A DNA stretch of 64,000 nucleotides from Pseudomonadota bacterium (GTDB lineage Bacteria; Pseudomonadota; Gammaproteobacteria; Burkholderiales; Burkholderiaceae_C). Below, one piece after another: positions 1 to 11,019 of the stretch; within the stretch, counting starts at the first letter, position 1; the number at the start of each line of letters is the position of its first letter. Position numbers and translations under genes: made by a program. The notes under the pieces are model-generated. The model searched no databases, was not told the DNA's origin, and saw only the letters and a program-made list of their open reading frames with translations. The stretch spans positions 186,001 through 250,000 of the forward strand of contig JAIUOW010000004.1 in assembly GCA_020161775.1 (NCBI GenBank), written 5' to 3'.

Positions 1-40
1 GATGCTGGACCGGGTGGGGTTCCGGTGAACCTGCGTCATA

Positions 41-64
41 ATTGACGTTTACGTCAACGTCAAT
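41..64. promoter_or_regulatory. Near-perfect 24-bp palindrome upstream of the SDR gene
   Basis: The arms ATTGACGTT (41-49) and AACGTCAAT (56-64) are exact reverse complements around a 6-bp centre that is itself nearly palindromic (TACGTC). The site ends 14 bp before the SDR start codon, where an operator would act on its promoter. The ACGT-rich form resembles operators of MerR-type LiuR regulators and some TetR regulators of acyl-CoA and branched-chain catabolism. That comparison is from memory. The regulator is not in the window. Confidence 0.5.
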
Positions 65-78
65 TCAGGAGCAGGTTC

Positions 79-837
79 ATGGAGATCAAGGGCAAGGTAT
101 TCATCGTCACCGGCGGCGCATCGGGCTTGGGTGAAGGTACGGCGCGCATGCTGGCAGCCAATGGCGCCACGGTGGTCGTGGCCGACATGCAGGCCGAAAA
201 AGGCGAGGCCGTGGCCAGGGAGATTGGCGGCGCCTTCGTGAAGTGCGACGTCAGCCAGGAGGCCGACGGCCAGGCCGTGGTGGCCAAGGCGGTATCGCTG
301 GGCAAGCTCATGGGCCTGGTCAATTGCGCCGGCATCGCGCCCGCTGAAAAAACCGTGGGCAAGAACGGCGCGCACAGCCTGGCCGTGTACACCAAGACCA
401 TCATGGTCAACCTGGTGGGCAGCTTCAACATGATCCGCCTGGCCGCTGACGCCATGTGCAAGAACGAGCCCGAACCCACCGGCGAGCGCGGCGTGATGAT
501 CTCCACCGCCAGCGTGGCCGCCTATGACGGCCAGATCGGTCAGGCTGCCTATGCCGCGTCCAAGGGCGGCGTGGTGGGCATGACGCTGCCGATCGCGCGC
601 GACCTGGCGCGCAACGGCATCCGCAACATGACGATTGCTCCCGGCATCTTTGGCACACCCATGCTGTTTGGCATGCCCAAGGAAGTGCAGGACGCGCTGG
701 CGGCCAGCGTACCCTTCCCCAGCCGCCTGGGCACGCCCGAGGACTACGCCAAGCTTGCGAAGCACATCATCGAGAACGACATGCTCAACGGCGAGGTGAT
801 CCGCCTGGACGGCGCGATCAGGCTGGCGCCGCGCTGA
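79..837 (+). CDS. SDR-family 3-hydroxyacyl-CoA dehydrogenase (HSD17B10-like)
   Basis: This 252-residue single-domain short-chain dehydrogenase probably oxidises a 3-hydroxyacyl-CoA with NAD in the cytoplasm. The nucleotide-binding motif TGGASGLG is at residues 11-18 and an NCAG motif near 82-85. The expected catalytic residues are Ser145, Tyr158 and Lys162 (YAASK). The C-terminus, [11 protein letters not shown]...APR, is that of type-10 17-beta-HSD / 3-hydroxyacyl-CoA dehydrogenases. It is closely similar along its whole length to the SDR at 57939-58703, so the two are paralogues. The start has a reasonable ribosome site (CAGGAG) about 9 bp upstream. A 24-bp palindrome lies immediately upstream. 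The family is assured; the substrate is inferred. Confidence 0.85.
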   Translation: MEIKGKVFIVTGGASGLGEGTARMLAANGATVVVADMQAEKGEAVAREIGGAFVKCDVSQEADGQAVVAKAVSLGKLMGLVNCAGIAPAEKTVGKNGAHSLAVYTKTIMVNLVGSFNMIRLAADAMCKNEPEPTGERGVMISTASVAAYDGQIGQAAYAASKGGVVGMTLPIARDLARNGIRNMTIAPGIFGTPMLFGMPKEVQDALAASVPFPSRLGTPEDYAKLAKHIIENDMLNGEVIRLDGAIRLAPR

Positions 838-843
838 GCGGCC

Positions 844-867
844 GGCCTGTCCCGGCGCGGGCAGGCC
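844..867 (+). terminator. GC-rich stem-loop after the SDR gene
   Basis: GGCCTG (844-849) pairs with CAGGCC (862-867), and CCCG (851-854) pairs with CGGG (858-861), with one unpaired T. It begins 7 bp after the SDR stop. No T-run follows, so it may be a weak terminator or only a 3'-end stabilising hairpin. Confidence 0.3.
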
Positions 868-940
868 AGTCGCAATCTGCATCACACAAGCGCCGCGGTT
901 CCCGCGAGAATCTCCGTACAACAAACAACCCGGAGATCCC

Positions 941-2731
941 ATGAGAACCGCCCTCACCTGCCTGGCCGCGGCCCTGCTGACGGCCTGCGCCAGCGCCCCG
1001 TCCAACTTCACCTACACCGTGCCGCTGCAGCCCGAGGGCTCGTCGGGCTACACCGAAAAGCCGGGCTGGGCCACGACCAAATTCGCGGTGGCAGCCGCCA
1101 ACCCGCTGGCCACCGACGCGGGCTACCAGATCCTGAAAGCCGGCGGATCGGCCATTGACGCGGCCATCGCCGTGCAGATGGTGCTGACGCTGGTGGAGCC
1201 GCAGTCCAGCGGCATCGGCGGCGGCGCTTTCCTGTTGCACCACGACGGCAAGAACGTGGAGGCATTTGACGGCCGCGAAACCGCGCCGGCCGCCGCTGAC
1301 GAAAAGCTGTTCCTGAAAGCTGACGGCAAGCCCATGGCGTTCTACGAGGGCGTGGTGGGTGGCCGCTCCGTCGGTACGCCGGGCACCGTGCGCATGCTGG
1401 AGATGGCGCACAAGCAGCATGGCAAGCTGCCCTGGGCCACGCTGTTCCAGCCGGCCATCACGCTGGCCGAAGGCGGCTTCAAGGTCAGCGCCCGGCTGAA
1501 CACGCTGCTCAAGAGTGAACAGCACCTCAAGAAAGACCCGGTGGCTGCCGCGTATTTCTACAACGCCCAGGGCGAAGCCTGGCCAGTGGGCTACACGCTG
1601 AAGAACCCCGAACTGGCGCAGGTGCTGCGCAAGATTGCAGCACAGGGCTCCAGGGGGCTGCTGGAGGGCGACGTGGCCCAGGCCATCGTGGACAAGGTGC
1701 AAAAGCACCCGGCCAACCCCGGCCAGCTCAGCCTGGCGGACCTGGCCGGCTACCAGCCCAAAAAGCGCGCGCCCATCTGCCATGACTACAAGGCACAGGG
1801 CAAGGACTTCCGCATCTGCGGCTTTCCGCCGCCCAGCTCTGGTGCCATCGCCGTCGGGCAGATCCTGGGCATCCTGAACCATGCCTACGCTGGCGCCATT
1901 CCGCTGGAGAACGGCCTGCCAGGCGCCAACTGGCTGCACCTGTACACCGAGGCTTCCCGCCTGGCCTTTGCCGACCGTGCGCAGTACCTGGGCGACCCCG
2001 ACTTCGTGCAGCCACCCGGCGGCAGCTGGATGAGCCTGCTGGACGACAAATACCTGGCCGAACGCGCCCGCCTGATCGGCCCGCAGAGCATGAAGACCGC
2101 CACGCCCGGCAATCCCGGCGCCGTGCGCACCAGCCACGCGCCCATGCCCGACCAGCCCGAATACGGCACCAGCCACATCAGCATCGTGGACGCCCATGGC
2201 AATGCGCTGGCCATGACCACCACGATTGAAGACGTGTTTGGCGCGCGCCAAATGGTCAAGGGCTTCCTGCTGAACAACGAGCTGACCGACTTCAGCTTCG
2301 CGCCCGCCGACGCGCAGGGCAAGCCCATTGCCAACCGCGTGCAGGCGGGCAAGCGCCCGCGTTCGTCCATGGCGCCCACGCTGGTGTTTGACAAGGCCAC
2401 CGGCCAGCTCGTCATGAGCGGCGGCAGCCCTGGCGGCGCGCTGATCATCCACTTCACGGCCAAGACGCTGTATGGCGTGCTCAACTGGGGCATGACGCCG
2501 CAGCAGGCCATCAACCTGCCGAACTTCGCATCGCTCAATGGCCCCAGCATCCTGGAAGAAAAGCGCTTCCCGCCCGCCACGGTGGAAGCGCTGCGCGCAC
2601 GCGGCGCCGAGGTGCGCGAACAGGCCATGACCAGCGGCCTGCAGGCCATCACCAAGGGCAACGCCCATGGCACACCGGTGTGGCTGGGCGGCGCCGACCC
2701 GCGCCGCGAAGGCATCGTGATGGGGGACTGA
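941..2731 (+). CDS. ggt: Gamma-glutamyltransferase (glutathione hydrolase), lipoprotein-type
   Basis: This 596-residue Ntn-hydrolase cleaves the gamma-glutamyl bond of glutathione and related compounds. The precursor normally self-cleaves before a Thr that becomes the nucleophile of the small subunit. Here that Thr is residue 410, in the segment YGTSHISIVD, followed by the MTTTIED and GGSPGG segments typical of the family. The N-terminus has a short hydrophobic stretch and a lipobox LTAC (13-16, lipid Cys16), so it is probably anchored in the envelope and faces the periplasm. Many family members have ordinary signal peptides instead. A GGAGAT ribosome site precedes the ATG. It appears to be a single-gene unit between the SDR and a Bug protein. 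Confidence 0.93.
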   Translation: MRTALTCLAAALLTACASAPSNFTYTVPLQPEGSSGYTEKPGWATTKFAVAAANPLATDAGYQILKAGGSAIDAAIAVQMVLTLVEPQSSGIGGGAFLLHHDGKNVEAFDGRETAPAAADEKLFLKADGKPMAFYEGVVGGRSVGTPGTVRMLEMAHKQHGKLPWATLFQPAITLAEGGFKVSARLNTLLKSEQHLKKDPVAAAYFYNAQGEAWPVGYTLKNPELAQVLRKIAAQGSRGLLEGDVAQAIVDKVQKHPANPGQLSLADLAGYQPKKRAPICHDYKAQGKDFRICGFPPPSSGAIAVGQILGILNHAYAGAIPLENGLPGANWLHLYTEASRLAFADRAQYLGDPDFVQPPGGSWMSLLDDKYLAERARLIGPQSMKTATPGNPGAVRTSHAPMPDQPEYGTSHISIVDAHGNALAMTTTIEDVFGARQMVKGFLLNNELTDFSFAPADAQGKPIANRVQAGKRPRSSMAPTLVFDKATGQLVMSGGSPGGALIIHFTAKTLYGVLNWGMTPQQAINLPNFASLNGPSILEEKRFPPATVEALRARGAEVREQAMTSGLQAITKGNAHGTPVWLGGADPRREGIVMGD

Positions 2732-2858
2732 CCGCTCGTTCTGCAGTGCAGAGTTCGACGCCATGGTTAGTCCCCATGGCAGGGGCGCCTGAACACTTTA
2801 GATTGGCATGGTGGCGGCCGCGTCGTTGCGGTCGCCGAACCCAACCCAGGAGTTCAAC

Positions 2859-3842
2859 ATGCCCGTCGTCCACCAGCCTCGCCGCCGCTTCGTCCAGTCC
2901 GCGCTTGCCGCATCTGCGGCCATTGCCATGCCGGCGCTGGCCCAGGCGCCGGCCTTCCCGGCCAAGCCCATCCGCCTGATCTGCCCCTGGCCCGCCGGCG
3001 GCTCCACCGACGCCGTGATGCGCGCGCTGGCTGAAAGCGCCGGCAAGGCGCTGGGCGGGCAGGTGGTGGTGGACAACAAGGCTGGCGCCAGCGGCATGCT
3101 GGGCCCCAACGAGCTGGTCAACGCCGCGCCCGACGGCTACACGCTGTCGCAGATCACCATCGGCGTGGCCCGCCTGCCGCACATGCAGAAGATGCAGTTC
3201 GACCCGCTCAAGGACTTCACCTACATCGCCTGCCTGACCGGCTATACCTTTGGCATCGTGGTGCGCGCCGACTCCCCCATCAAGTCCATCAAGGACCTGG
3301 TGGACTATGCCAAGGCCAACCCCGGCAAATTCACCTACGGCTCCACCGGCAACGGCACCACGCCCCATCTGGCGGTGGAGGAGTTCTGCATGAAGGCCGG
3401 CATCAAGCTGCAGCACATCCCGTTCAAGGGCAGCGCCGATGGCATGCAGGCCGTGCTGGGTGGCCACGTCATGTCGCACAGCGACGCCACCGGCTGGGGC
3501 CCGCACGTGGACGCGGGCACCTGCCGCCTGCTGGCCACCTACGGCTCCAAACGCACCAAGCGCTGGCCCAATGTGCCCACGCTGCAGGAACTGGGCTATG
3601 AAACACTGGCCGATTCGCCTTTCGGCATCGGTGGACCCAAAGGCATGCCCGCAGCCCTGACGAGCCGGCTGCATGACGCTTTCAAAAAGACGCTGGAAGA
3701 CCCGGCCGTGCTGGCCAGCTTTGACAAGTACGACCAGTCGGTGATCTACATGAACACCGCGGACTACACGAAGTTCATTGCCGAGACCTACGTCAAGGAA
3801 AAGACCATCATCGAAAAGCTCGGGCTGGCGATGAAGACCTGA
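2859..3842 (+). CDS. Bug-family (TctC-like) periplasmic binding protein
   Basis: This 327-residue tripartite tricarboxylate transporter receptor binds a carboxylate or other small anion in the periplasm. The N-terminus has a twin-arginine-like RRRF and an AQA cleavage region near residue 30. The mature part opens with the family pattern KPIRLICPWPAGGSTD, followed by GQVVVDNKAGA. I chose the ATG at 2859 because AGGAG lies just upstream. An in-frame start at 2808 would put 17 non-signal residues before the signal peptide. No TctA/TctB membrane partners are next to it, which is common for Bug proteins in Burkholderiales. It converges on the acyl-CoA ligase with a 10-bp gap. The ligand cannot be read from the sequence. 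Confidence 0.85.
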   Translation: MPVVHQPRRRFVQSALAASAAIAMPALAQAPAFPAKPIRLICPWPAGGSTDAVMRALAESAGKALGGQVVVDNKAGASGMLGPNELVNAAPDGYTLSQITIGVARLPHMQKMQFDPLKDFTYIACLTGYTFGIVVRADSPIKSIKDLVDYAKANPGKFTYGSTGNGTTPHLAVEEFCMKAGIKLQHIPFKGSADGMQAVLGGHVMSHSDATGWGPHVDAGTCRLLATYGSKRTKRWPNVPTLQELGYETLADSPFGIGGPKGMPAALTSRLHDAFKKTLEDPAVLASFDKYDQSVIYMNTADYTKFIAETYVKEKTIIEKLGLAMKT

Positions 3843-3852
3843 CCTGCCCGCC

Positions 3853-5511
3853 CTACACGTCAATCGCCGCGGCCGAGCCCGCCTGCTTGCGCAGCTCGAA
3901 TTTCTGGATCTTGCCCGTGCTGGTCTTGGGCAGCTCGCCAAACACCACCGCGCGCGGCACCTTGAAGCCGGCCAGGTGCTTCTTGCAGTGCGCCACGATG
4001 GCATCAGCCGTGGTGGTGGCGCCGGCCTTCAGCTCCACAAACGCGCAGGGCGTCTCACCCCACTTTGCATCGGGCTTGGCCACCACGGCGGCGGCCAGCA
4101 CGTCAGGGTGGCGGTACAGCACGTCCTCCACCTCGATGGACGAAATGTTCTCGCCGCCCGAAATGATCACGTCCTTGCTGCGGTCCTTGATCTTGATGTA
4201 GCCGTCGGGATACTGAACGGCCAGGTCGCCGGTATGGAACCAGCCACCTTCAAACGCCTCCTGCGTGGCTGCGGGGTTCTTCAGGTAGCCCTTCATCGTG
4301 ATGTTGCCCCGGAACATGATCTCGCCCATGGTTTCGCCGTCCCAGGGCACGGGCTTCATGGTCTGCGGGTCCATCACCTGCGCGCCCTGCTGCAGGTGGT
4401 AGCGCACACCCTGGCGCGCGTTCAGCCGGGCGCGCTCGCCAATGTCCAGCGCATCCCACTCAGCATGTTGGGCACAGACAGTCGCCGGGCCATACACCTC
4501 GGTCAGGCCGTACACATGGGTCAGGTCAAAGCCCAGTGTTTCCATGCCCTCGATCATCGACGCGGGCGGCGCCGCGCCCGCCACCATGGCCTTCACGCCG
4601 CCCTGGGGCAGGCCCTGCAGCTGCGCCCGCAGCGCCTCCGGCGCATTGACCAGCATGCCGTGCACGATGGGCGCGCCGCAGTAGTGCGTGACGCCGTGCG
4701 TGCGGATGGCATCCACCATGGCCTGTGCCTCCACGCGGCGCAGGCACACGTTCACGCCCGCGCGCGCGGCCACTGTCCAGGGGAAGCACCAGCCGTTGCA
4801 ATGGAACATGGGCAGCGTCCACAGGTAAACCGCGTGCTTGGGCATGTCCCATTCCAGGATGTTGGAGATGGCGTTGATGGCCGCGCCCCGGTGGTGATAG
4901 ACCACGCCCTTGGGGTTGCCGGTGGTGCCGCTGGTGTAGTTCAGCGCAATCGCGTCCCATTCGTCGGCGGGCGGCTGCCAGGCAAAGGCAGCGTCGCCAC
5001 CGGCCACAAAGGCGTCGTAAGTCACCGTGCCGATGCGCTGCGCGGACCCTGTGTACACCGCGTCTTCCACGTCGATGACCAGCAGCGGCGTGGTGGCCTT
5101 GCGCAGGCCGATGGCCTTTTGCATGACGGGCGCGAACTCCGGGTCCACGATCACCGCCCTGGCTTCGCCGTGGTCCAGCATGAAGGCCACGGTCTCGGCG
5201 TCCAGCCGCGTGTTCAGCGCATTCAGCACCGCACCCGCCATGGGAATGCCAAAGTGCGCCTCCACCATCGGCGGCGTGTTGGGCAGCATGACGGCCACGG
5301 TGTCGCCCTTGCCCACGCCCGCGGTGCGCAGGGCGCTGGCCAGCTGGCGGCAGCGTGCATACACCTCGCCCCAGCTGCGCCGCAGCCCGCCGTGAACAAC
5401 AGCCAGCCGCTGGGGATACACCTCGGCCGTGCGTTCGATGAACGAGAGCGGCGAGATCGGCGCGAAGTTGGCCTCGGTGCGCGGCAGGTCCTGGCTGAAG
5501 ATGTCCGGCAT
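3853..5511 (-). CDS. AMP-forming acyl-CoA ligase (AlkK/DmdB-like)
   Basis: This 552-residue adenylate-forming enzyme activates a carboxylic acid to its CoA thioester with ATP. The P-loop-like signature YTSGTTGNPKG is at residues 192-202. The PMFHCNGWCFPW segment is typical of medium-chain acyl-CoA and methylmercaptopropionate-CoA ligases. The C-terminal PKTSTGKIQKF carries the conserved adenylation lysine. It is transcribed divergently from dnaG. The 89-bp gap holds a perfect 7-bp inverted repeat. The acyl substrate is unknown, and the alkK/dmdB resemblance is by motif only. Confidence 0.88.
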   Translation of the reverse strand: MPDIFSQDLPRTEANFAPISPLSFIERTAEVYPQRLAVVHGGLRRSWGEVYARCRQLASALRTAGVGKGDTVAVMLPNTPPMVEAHFGIPMAGAVLNALNTRLDAETVAFMLDHGEARAVIVDPEFAPVMQKAIGLRKATTPLLVIDVEDAVYTGSAQRIGTVTYDAFVAGGDAAFAWQPPADEWDAIALNYTSGTTGNPKGVVYHHRGAAINAISNILEWDMPKHAVYLWTLPMFHCNGWCFPWTVAARAGVNVCLRRVEAQAMVDAIRTHGVTHYCGAPIVHGMLVNAPEALRAQLQGLPQGGVKAMVAGAAPPASMIEGMETLGFDLTHVYGLTEVYGPATVCAQHAEWDALDIGERARLNARQGVRYHLQQGAQVMDPQTMKPVPWDGETMGEIMFRGNITMKGYLKNPAATQEAFEGGWFHTGDLAVQYPDGYIKIKDRSKDVIISGGENISSIEVEDVLYRHPDVLAAAVVAKPDAKWGETPCAFVELKAGATTTADAIVAHCKKHLAGFKVPRAVVFGELPKTSTGKIQKFELRKQAGSAAAIDV

Positions 5512-5576
5512 GTTTGTCTCCGATGTTTTTGGTGCCGGTAGGGTACTGCCGAACCCGCATCAATGGGGTTAGGTAA

Positions 5577-5594
5577 GAATACGCAACCGTATTC
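5577..5594. promoter_or_regulatory. Perfect inverted repeat between the acyl-CoA ligase gene and dnaG
   Basis: GAATACG (5577-5583) and CGTATTC (5588-5594) are exact reverse complements around CAAC. The repeat ends 6 bp before the dnaG ATG and 66 bp upstream of the ligase start. It looks like a TetR-type operator for the ligase, but on the dnaG side it could form a hairpin that affects initiation. Confidence 0.45.
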
Positions 5595-5600
5595 CCACCT

Positions 5601-7466
5601 ATGGCCATCCCCCAGACCTTCATCCAGGAGCTGCTCGCACGCGCTGACGTCGTCGAGATCGTCGGCCGCTATGTGCAGCTCAAGAAGGGCGGCGCCAATT
5701 ACATGGGGCTGTGCCCCTTCCATGGCGAAAAGTCGCCCAGCTTCAGCGTGAGCCCCACCAAGCAGTTCTATCACTGCTTTGGCTGCGGCAAGAACGGCAA
5801 CGCCATCGGCTTCCTGATGGACCACGCGGGCATGACCTTCATCGAGGCCGTGAAGGACCTGGCCCAGCAATACGGCATGCAAGTGCCCGAGGATGACGCC
5901 AGCCCGCAGGACCGCGAACGCGCCGCCAAGCAGCGCGAAAAGCAGGCCACGCTGACCGATGTGCTGGAAAAGGCGGGCGAGGCCTACCGCAAGCACCTGA
6001 AAGCATCGCCGCGCGCCATCGGCTACCTCAAGGGCCGCGGCCTGTCGGGTGAAATTGCCAGGCAGTTTGGCCTGGGCTACGCGCCCGAAGGCTGGCGCAG
6101 CCTGGCCAGCGTGTTTGCCAACTACGACGACCCGCTGCTGGCTGAAAGTGGCCTGGTGATCGTGAATGAAGACGAAGACTCGGGCGAGAGCAAGCGGTAT
6201 GACCGCTTTCGCGACCGCGTGATGTTCCCCATCCGCAACGTCAAGGGCGAATGCATTGGCTTTGGCGGGCGGGTGCTGGGCGATGAAAAACCCAAGTACC
6301 TCAATTCCCCCGAAACGCCGGTGTTCAGCAAGGGGCGCGAGCTGTACGGCCTGTTTGAGGCCCGGCAGTCCCTGCGTGAGCAGGGCTATGTGCTGGTGAC
6401 CGAAGGCTACATGGACGTGGTAGCCCTGGCCCAGCTGGGCTTTCCGAACGCGGTGGCAACGCTGGGCACCGCCTGCACGCCGGATCATGTGCAAAAGCTG
6501 TTTCGCTTCACCGATTCGGTGGTGTTCAGCTTTGACGGCGACGCCGCCGGGCGGCGCGCTGCGCGCAAGGCGCTGGACGGCGCCCTGCCCTATGCCACCG
6601 ACGTGCGCTCGGTGAAATTCCTGTTCCTGCCGGCTGAACATGACCCGGACAGCTACATCCGCGAATTTGGCAAGGACGCCTTTGCCAAGTACGTCAGCGC
6701 AGCCACGCCGTTGTCGCTGTTCCTGATCGAGGCCGCGGCTGAAGGCTGCGACCTGGACAGCGCCGAGGGCCGCGCGCACTTTTCAGCCAACGCGCGTCCC
6801 TTGTGGGCGTTGTTGCCCGAAGGCGCGCTCAAGCGCCAGCTGCTGGGCGAGATTGCAGAGCGCGTGCAGCTGGAAGCGCGCGAGCTGGCCGACCTGTGGA
6901 GCCATGCGGGCAGCAGCCCTGGCCGCTATCAAAAAGAGAGCGCTCCACGCAAGACAGAGGAAGGTTACCGGCCCCGGCCCGCAGCCCGGCAACCCGCGCG
7001 CCGGCTGCCCGGCCGCGCGGCGCCAGTCAGCCGGGCCGACCATGCAGCGCGCTTGTTGCTGGCCGACGCCGTGGCCTGGGAGAACCTGCCGCATGAGATG
7101 CACGCCATGCTGTGCGAGCTGGCCGAGCCGCACGGCCCCCTGTTTGCGTGGCTGGACAGCCAGCTGCATGAACACGGCCCCCTGCCCTGGGGCGCGCTGC
7201 GCGAGGCCTTGCGTGGCCACGACAGCGAGGCACTGGCGCTGAAGCTGATGGCCGGCGCCCAGGACATGGCGCCAGCGGGCGCCGAGTCGGATGCGGAACT
7301 GCGCGACCTGCTCAGCCGCATGCTGATGGAGCGGCTCAAGCGCCAGGAGACCGAAGCCATCGAGTCCGCAGCCACCGACCCACAGGCCCTGGAACGCTAC
7401 CGTGCCCTGCAGGCGCGGCGCCTGGAACTGGAAGCCACGCTCGCGCGGACCGAGGCGCGGACTTGA
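5601..7466 (+). CDS. dnaG: DNA primase
   Basis: This 621-residue enzyme makes RNA primers for replication and works with the DnaB helicase. The N-terminal CHC2 zinc domain has Cys38, His41, Cys59 and Cys62. The RNA polymerase core carries the TOPRIM motif VTEGYMDV with catalytic Glu268, and the FSFDGDAAGRRA acidic motif follows. The C-terminal third is the DnaB-interacting region. It is joined to the core by a linker that is rich in Arg, Pro and Ala around residues 440-475. The protein is somewhat longer than the E. coli enzyme because of this linker. The next gene in the same direction is rpoD. The rpsU and gatB/yqeY-like genes that often precede dnaG are absent here. Confidence 0.98.
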   Translation: MAIPQTFIQELLARADVVEIVGRYVQLKKGGANYMGLCPFHGEKSPSFSVSPTKQFYHCFGCGKNGNAIGFLMDHAGMTFIEAVKDLAQQYGMQVPEDDASPQDRERAAKQREKQATLTDVLEKAGEAYRKHLKASPRAIGYLKGRGLSGEIARQFGLGYAPEGWRSLASVFANYDDPLLAESGLVIVNEDEDSGESKRYDRFRDRVMFPIRNVKGECIGFGGRVLGDEKPKYLNSPETPVFSKGRELYGLFEARQSLREQGYVLVTEGYMDVVALAQLGFPNAVATLGTACTPDHVQKLFRFTDSVVFSFDGDAAGRRAARKALDGALPYATDVRSVKFLFLPAEHDPDSYIREFGKDAFAKYVSAATPLSLFLIEAAAEGCDLDSAEGRAHFSANARPLWALLPEGALKRQLLGEIAERVQLEARELADLWSHAGSSPGRYQKESAPRKTEEGYRPRPAARQPARRLPGRAAPVSRADHAARLLLADAVAWENLPHEMHAMLCELAEPHGPLFAWLDSQLHEHGPLPWGALREALRGHDSEALALKLMAGAQDMAPAGAESDAELRDLLSRMLMERLKRQETEAIESAATDPQALERYRALQARRLELEATLARTEART

Positions 7467-7488
7467 AATTTGCAACCAACGGTATAAT
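7463..7488 (+). promoter_or_regulatory. Probable rpoD promoter overlapping the dnaG stop
   Basis: A consensus -10 hexamer TATAAT is at 7483-7488, in the context GGTATAATGTAGGG. TTGAAA at 7463-7468 resembles a -35 box, but the 14-bp spacing is short. A 17-bp spacing would put GACTTG at the -35 position. Transcription would start near 7495 and give a leader of about 235 nt before the rpoD ATG. Confidence 0.6.
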
Positions 7489-7729
7489 GTAGGGTTTGCT
7501 ATCGGCAAGAGCGACAGCAGCACCTCCGGACCCGGCCAACCGATGCCACAGCGCACGACTCGCCCACCTACCGCAAGGACTGCACACCAAATGTTCGCCC
7601 ACACATCTTGCCCCTGGGGTCCAGCCGGGTTGCCCATCGTGGCCCTACCCGCCTGAGGTCCTGTCACCCGCGCCGGGATTTGTGGCGCATTGTGTTTCTG
7701 TGTCTCTTTTTGATGTCCTGAGGTCGCTC

Positions 7730-10021
<2,292 letters not shown>

Positions 10022-10042
10022 TCAGCAGCGGATGCAAGCCAG

Positions 10043-10066
10043 ACGGCGCCTTCGGGCGCCGTTTTT
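10043..10066 (+). terminator. Intrinsic terminator of rpoD
   Basis: ACGGCGCC (10043-10050), loop TTCG, then GGCGCCGT (10055-10062), running into a T-stretch that ends at 10066. This is a textbook stem with a UUCG tetraloop and a U-tract, 21 bp after the rpoD stop. The facing gene at 10090 is convergent. Confidence 0.92.
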
Positions 10067-10089
10067 CATGCAGGACCGTGCAGGGCGCC

Positions 10090-10968
10090 TCACGGCGCCA
10101 GCAAACCCACCTTCTTGATGAACGCGTCCAGCGGCACCGACCACATGCGCCCGCCGTGCAGCAGCAGCTGGTGGCCGTCCCGGTTCACCAGCGTGCCGGT
10201 CATGACGAAGGTGCTGTCGCTGCCGCCTGCTGCATAAGCCTCATGCCAGGCGCGGGGCATGTCGGCGCCCCAGTACTGGTCGTTGGCGGCGTACAGCCAC
10301 AGGCTGGGGCCGCGCGCCTGGCCGCCGAATTCGCGGAAGGTGCGTGTGAGGTTGTCGGGCTTGCAGCTTTTGGCCGGCGAGACCTCGGGATAGCCGCCGG
10401 AGCCGCCCGCGAAATTGACGGTGCCCACCACGCCCGGCAGGTTGAGCGCGGCGGTGGCCACCGTGGTCAGCCCGCCGACCGACTGGCCCTGGATCAGGAT
10501 GCGGTCCGGGCGCACCCAGGGTTGCTTCTGCGCCCATTCGTAGGTGGCCACCACGGTGCGGCGCGCATTGACGGCCACGCGGGTGAAGTCGGGCTCGGTG
10601 GTGCAGGTGGCGCCCTTCCAGCGGGTGCCGGAATGCTCCACATCGTCACCCCCGGTTTCACCATAGCCCGGCCGCACTGGCGCCACCACGGCCACGCCCT
10701 TGCGCAGCCAGTAATTGCCATGGCCCACGGGCACGGGGTATTGGAGTTTGGCCCGGTCTTCCGGCGCGCCGGCGCGGCCGTGCGAATGGATGACCAGCGG
10801 GAACGGCCCCTCGCCCTCGGGCTTGTAGATATGCGCCACCACGTCGGTGCGCTTGCCGTTGATGACCAGCGGCAGCACGGTGATCTCAGGCTCCGCGCGC
10901 TGCGCCATGGCCAGCGCGCTGCAGACCATCAACAGCAACATCAACACGGGGCGGACAAGGGCGAGCAT
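10090..10968 (-). CDS. Secreted alpha/beta-hydrolase of the dienelactone-hydrolase/dipeptidyl-peptidase type
   Basis: This 292-residue protein has a clear signal peptide at about 1-22 (hydrophobic, ending SALAMAQ), so it acts outside the cytoplasm. The hydrolase fold shows the HSHGRAG oxyanion-type segment near 61-67 and the nucleophile elbow GQSVGG with Ser163. A late GHQLLLHGG supplies the probable catalytic His. The substrate is not readable; esters or small amides are plausible. The chosen ATG at 10968 has AGGAG 5-6 bp upstream. The frame stays open far upstream, but that stretch is antisense to the DMT gene. The next gene is divergent. Confidence 0.75.
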   Translation of the reverse strand: MLALVRPVLMLLLMVCSALAMAQRAEPEITVLPLVINGKRTDVVAHIYKPEGEGPFPLVIHSHGRAGAPEDRAKLQYPVPVGHGNYWLRKGVAVVAPVRPGYGETGGDDVEHSGTRWKGATCTTEPDFTRVAVNARRTVVATYEWAQKQPWVRPDRILIQGQSVGGLTTVATAALNLPGVVGTVNFAGGSGGYPEVSPAKSCKPDNLTRTFREFGGQARGPSLWLYAANDQYWGADMPRAWHEAYAAGGSDSTFVMTGTLVNRDGHQLLLHGGRMWSVPLDAFIKKVGLLAP

Positions 10969-11019
10969 GGGACTCCTGGGGTGCCGTGGGACTATAGCAA
11001 TGCCGCTTAACATCGCCGG

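Noticed and set aside
818-2764. Long minus-strand open frame (648 codons) opposite ggt
   Set aside because: It is a shadow of GC-rich codon use: composition is dominated by Gly, Ala, His, Arg and Gln, with no domain, and the plus strand is a clear ggt gene.
7463-7488. Standard-spacing -35/-10 pair TTGAAA and TATAAT for rpoD
   Set aside because: The spacing is only 14 bp. The TATAAT box was kept as the likely -10, but that -35 assignment was not accepted as certain.
7496-7729. N-terminal extension of RpoD to 7496
   Set aside because: The added residues are encoded by promoter and leader DNA and have no family match. The ATG at 7730 gives the usual MPVQKPKK start.
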